This document shows positions 48,355 to 48,444 of a stretch of 48,444 nt of DNA, piece by piece. Below the pieces are notes generated by a model. The model worked only from the letters and a program-made list of their open reading frames with translations, searched no databases and had not been told where the DNA came from. Position numbers and translations under genes: made by a program. The DNA is from an uncultured Alphaproteobacteria bacterium (GTDB lineage: Bacteria; Pseudomonadota; Alphaproteobacteria; RF32; CAG-239): the NCBI GenBank assembly GCA_944391505.1, contig CALXTV010000014.1, positions 1-48,444 of the forward strand, in the 5' to 3' direction. Every line of letters starts with the position of its first letter. Positions within the stretch are counted from its first letter, which is position 1.

Positions 48355-48382
48355 AAAGTCCTGCTTTGCAGGACTTTTTTTT
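48355..48382 (+). terminator. Intrinsic terminator at the window end
   Basis: AAAGTCCTGC (48355-48364) pairs with GCAGGACTTT (48368-48377) around a three-base loop and is followed by a T-run. Confidence 0.9.
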
Positions 48383-48444
48383 ATCGAAAAATAAAGGTTG
48401 CTTCATTGGGCGTTGACATTTTCAGGAAATTAAGATATATTAAG

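Noticed and set aside
1-48444. CRISPR arrays, insertion sequences, integrases and prophage genes
   Set aside because: I saw no evenly spaced repeats, no transposase or integrase motifs and no phage structural genes; the island at the left end lacks a recognisable mobilisation gene within the window.

Overview
This 48.4 kb window looks like a chromosomal segment of an alphaproteobacterium, probably a host-associated anaerobe or microaerophile. The evidence is gene order. The dusB-trkA-hfq-hflX block, the pyrG-secG-tpiA block followed by a divergent ppiD, the MlaD-DUF2155 pair, and a small DUF6898-like gene overlapping the parC stop are all alphaproteobacterial arrangements. An Rnf ion-pumping complex with its maturation gene apbE points to anaerobic or low-oxygen energy metabolism. 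I cannot name the species from sequence alone.

Left end (1-3.2 kb): a strikingly AT-rich accessory island. It holds a decayed UDP-glucuronate-epimerase remnant, then a tightly coupled two-gene cassette: an ABC/OLD-like AAA ATPase and a small cysteine-rich protein with a PD-(D/E)XK-like nuclease signature. A near-identical AAGG..ATGC(T/C)TTAATATTACC sequence lies on each side of the cassette. A roughly 150-nt element with a 17-bp long-range stem and competing or pseudoknot pairings marks the boundary with the core chromosome. This cassette is my best candidate for an undescribed, defence-like system.

3.2-16 kb: core genes. They include an HD phosphohydrolase with an apparent degenerate second HD copy, an outer-membrane barrel protein, a family-5-like uracil-DNA glycosylase, and an unrecognised gene. 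Next comes the minus-strand operon apbE-rseC-rnfB-C-D-G-E-A. On the plus strand, a CDP-alcohol phosphatidyltransferase overlaps a ScsB/DsbD-type disulfide reductase.

16-18.3 kb: an AsmA-like gene, then about 540 bp without a protein gene. That stretch is packed with structured elements: a probable terminator-ended small RNA, a bidirectional terminator and a 95-nt long hairpin. tRNA-Lys(CTT) follows with its own promoter and terminator, plus an inverted copy of its T-arm. An LprI-like secreted protein comes next.

18.3-29.8 kb: a minus-strand operon of Gld-type ABC ATPase, permease, GldG-like and DUF4340 proteins ending in a PAS histidine kinase. Divergent to it lie two MlaD proteins and a DUF2155 protein with a long acidic tail, then a hypothetical gene, a Nudix hydrolase and a family-2 glycosyltransferase. 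Convergent to these is a lipoprotein/DUF2156 pair.

29.8-48.4 kb: long minus-strand runs. The first is a giant two-TM coiled-coil protein, a small hypothetical, dusB, trkA, hfq and hflX. The second is tpiA, secG, pyrG, kdsA, a 42-aa membrane peptide, recO (TTG start), parC and a 59-aa DUF6898-like gene. ppiD and a small membrane protein close the window on the plus strand. Intrinsic terminators with long U-tracts separate most units.
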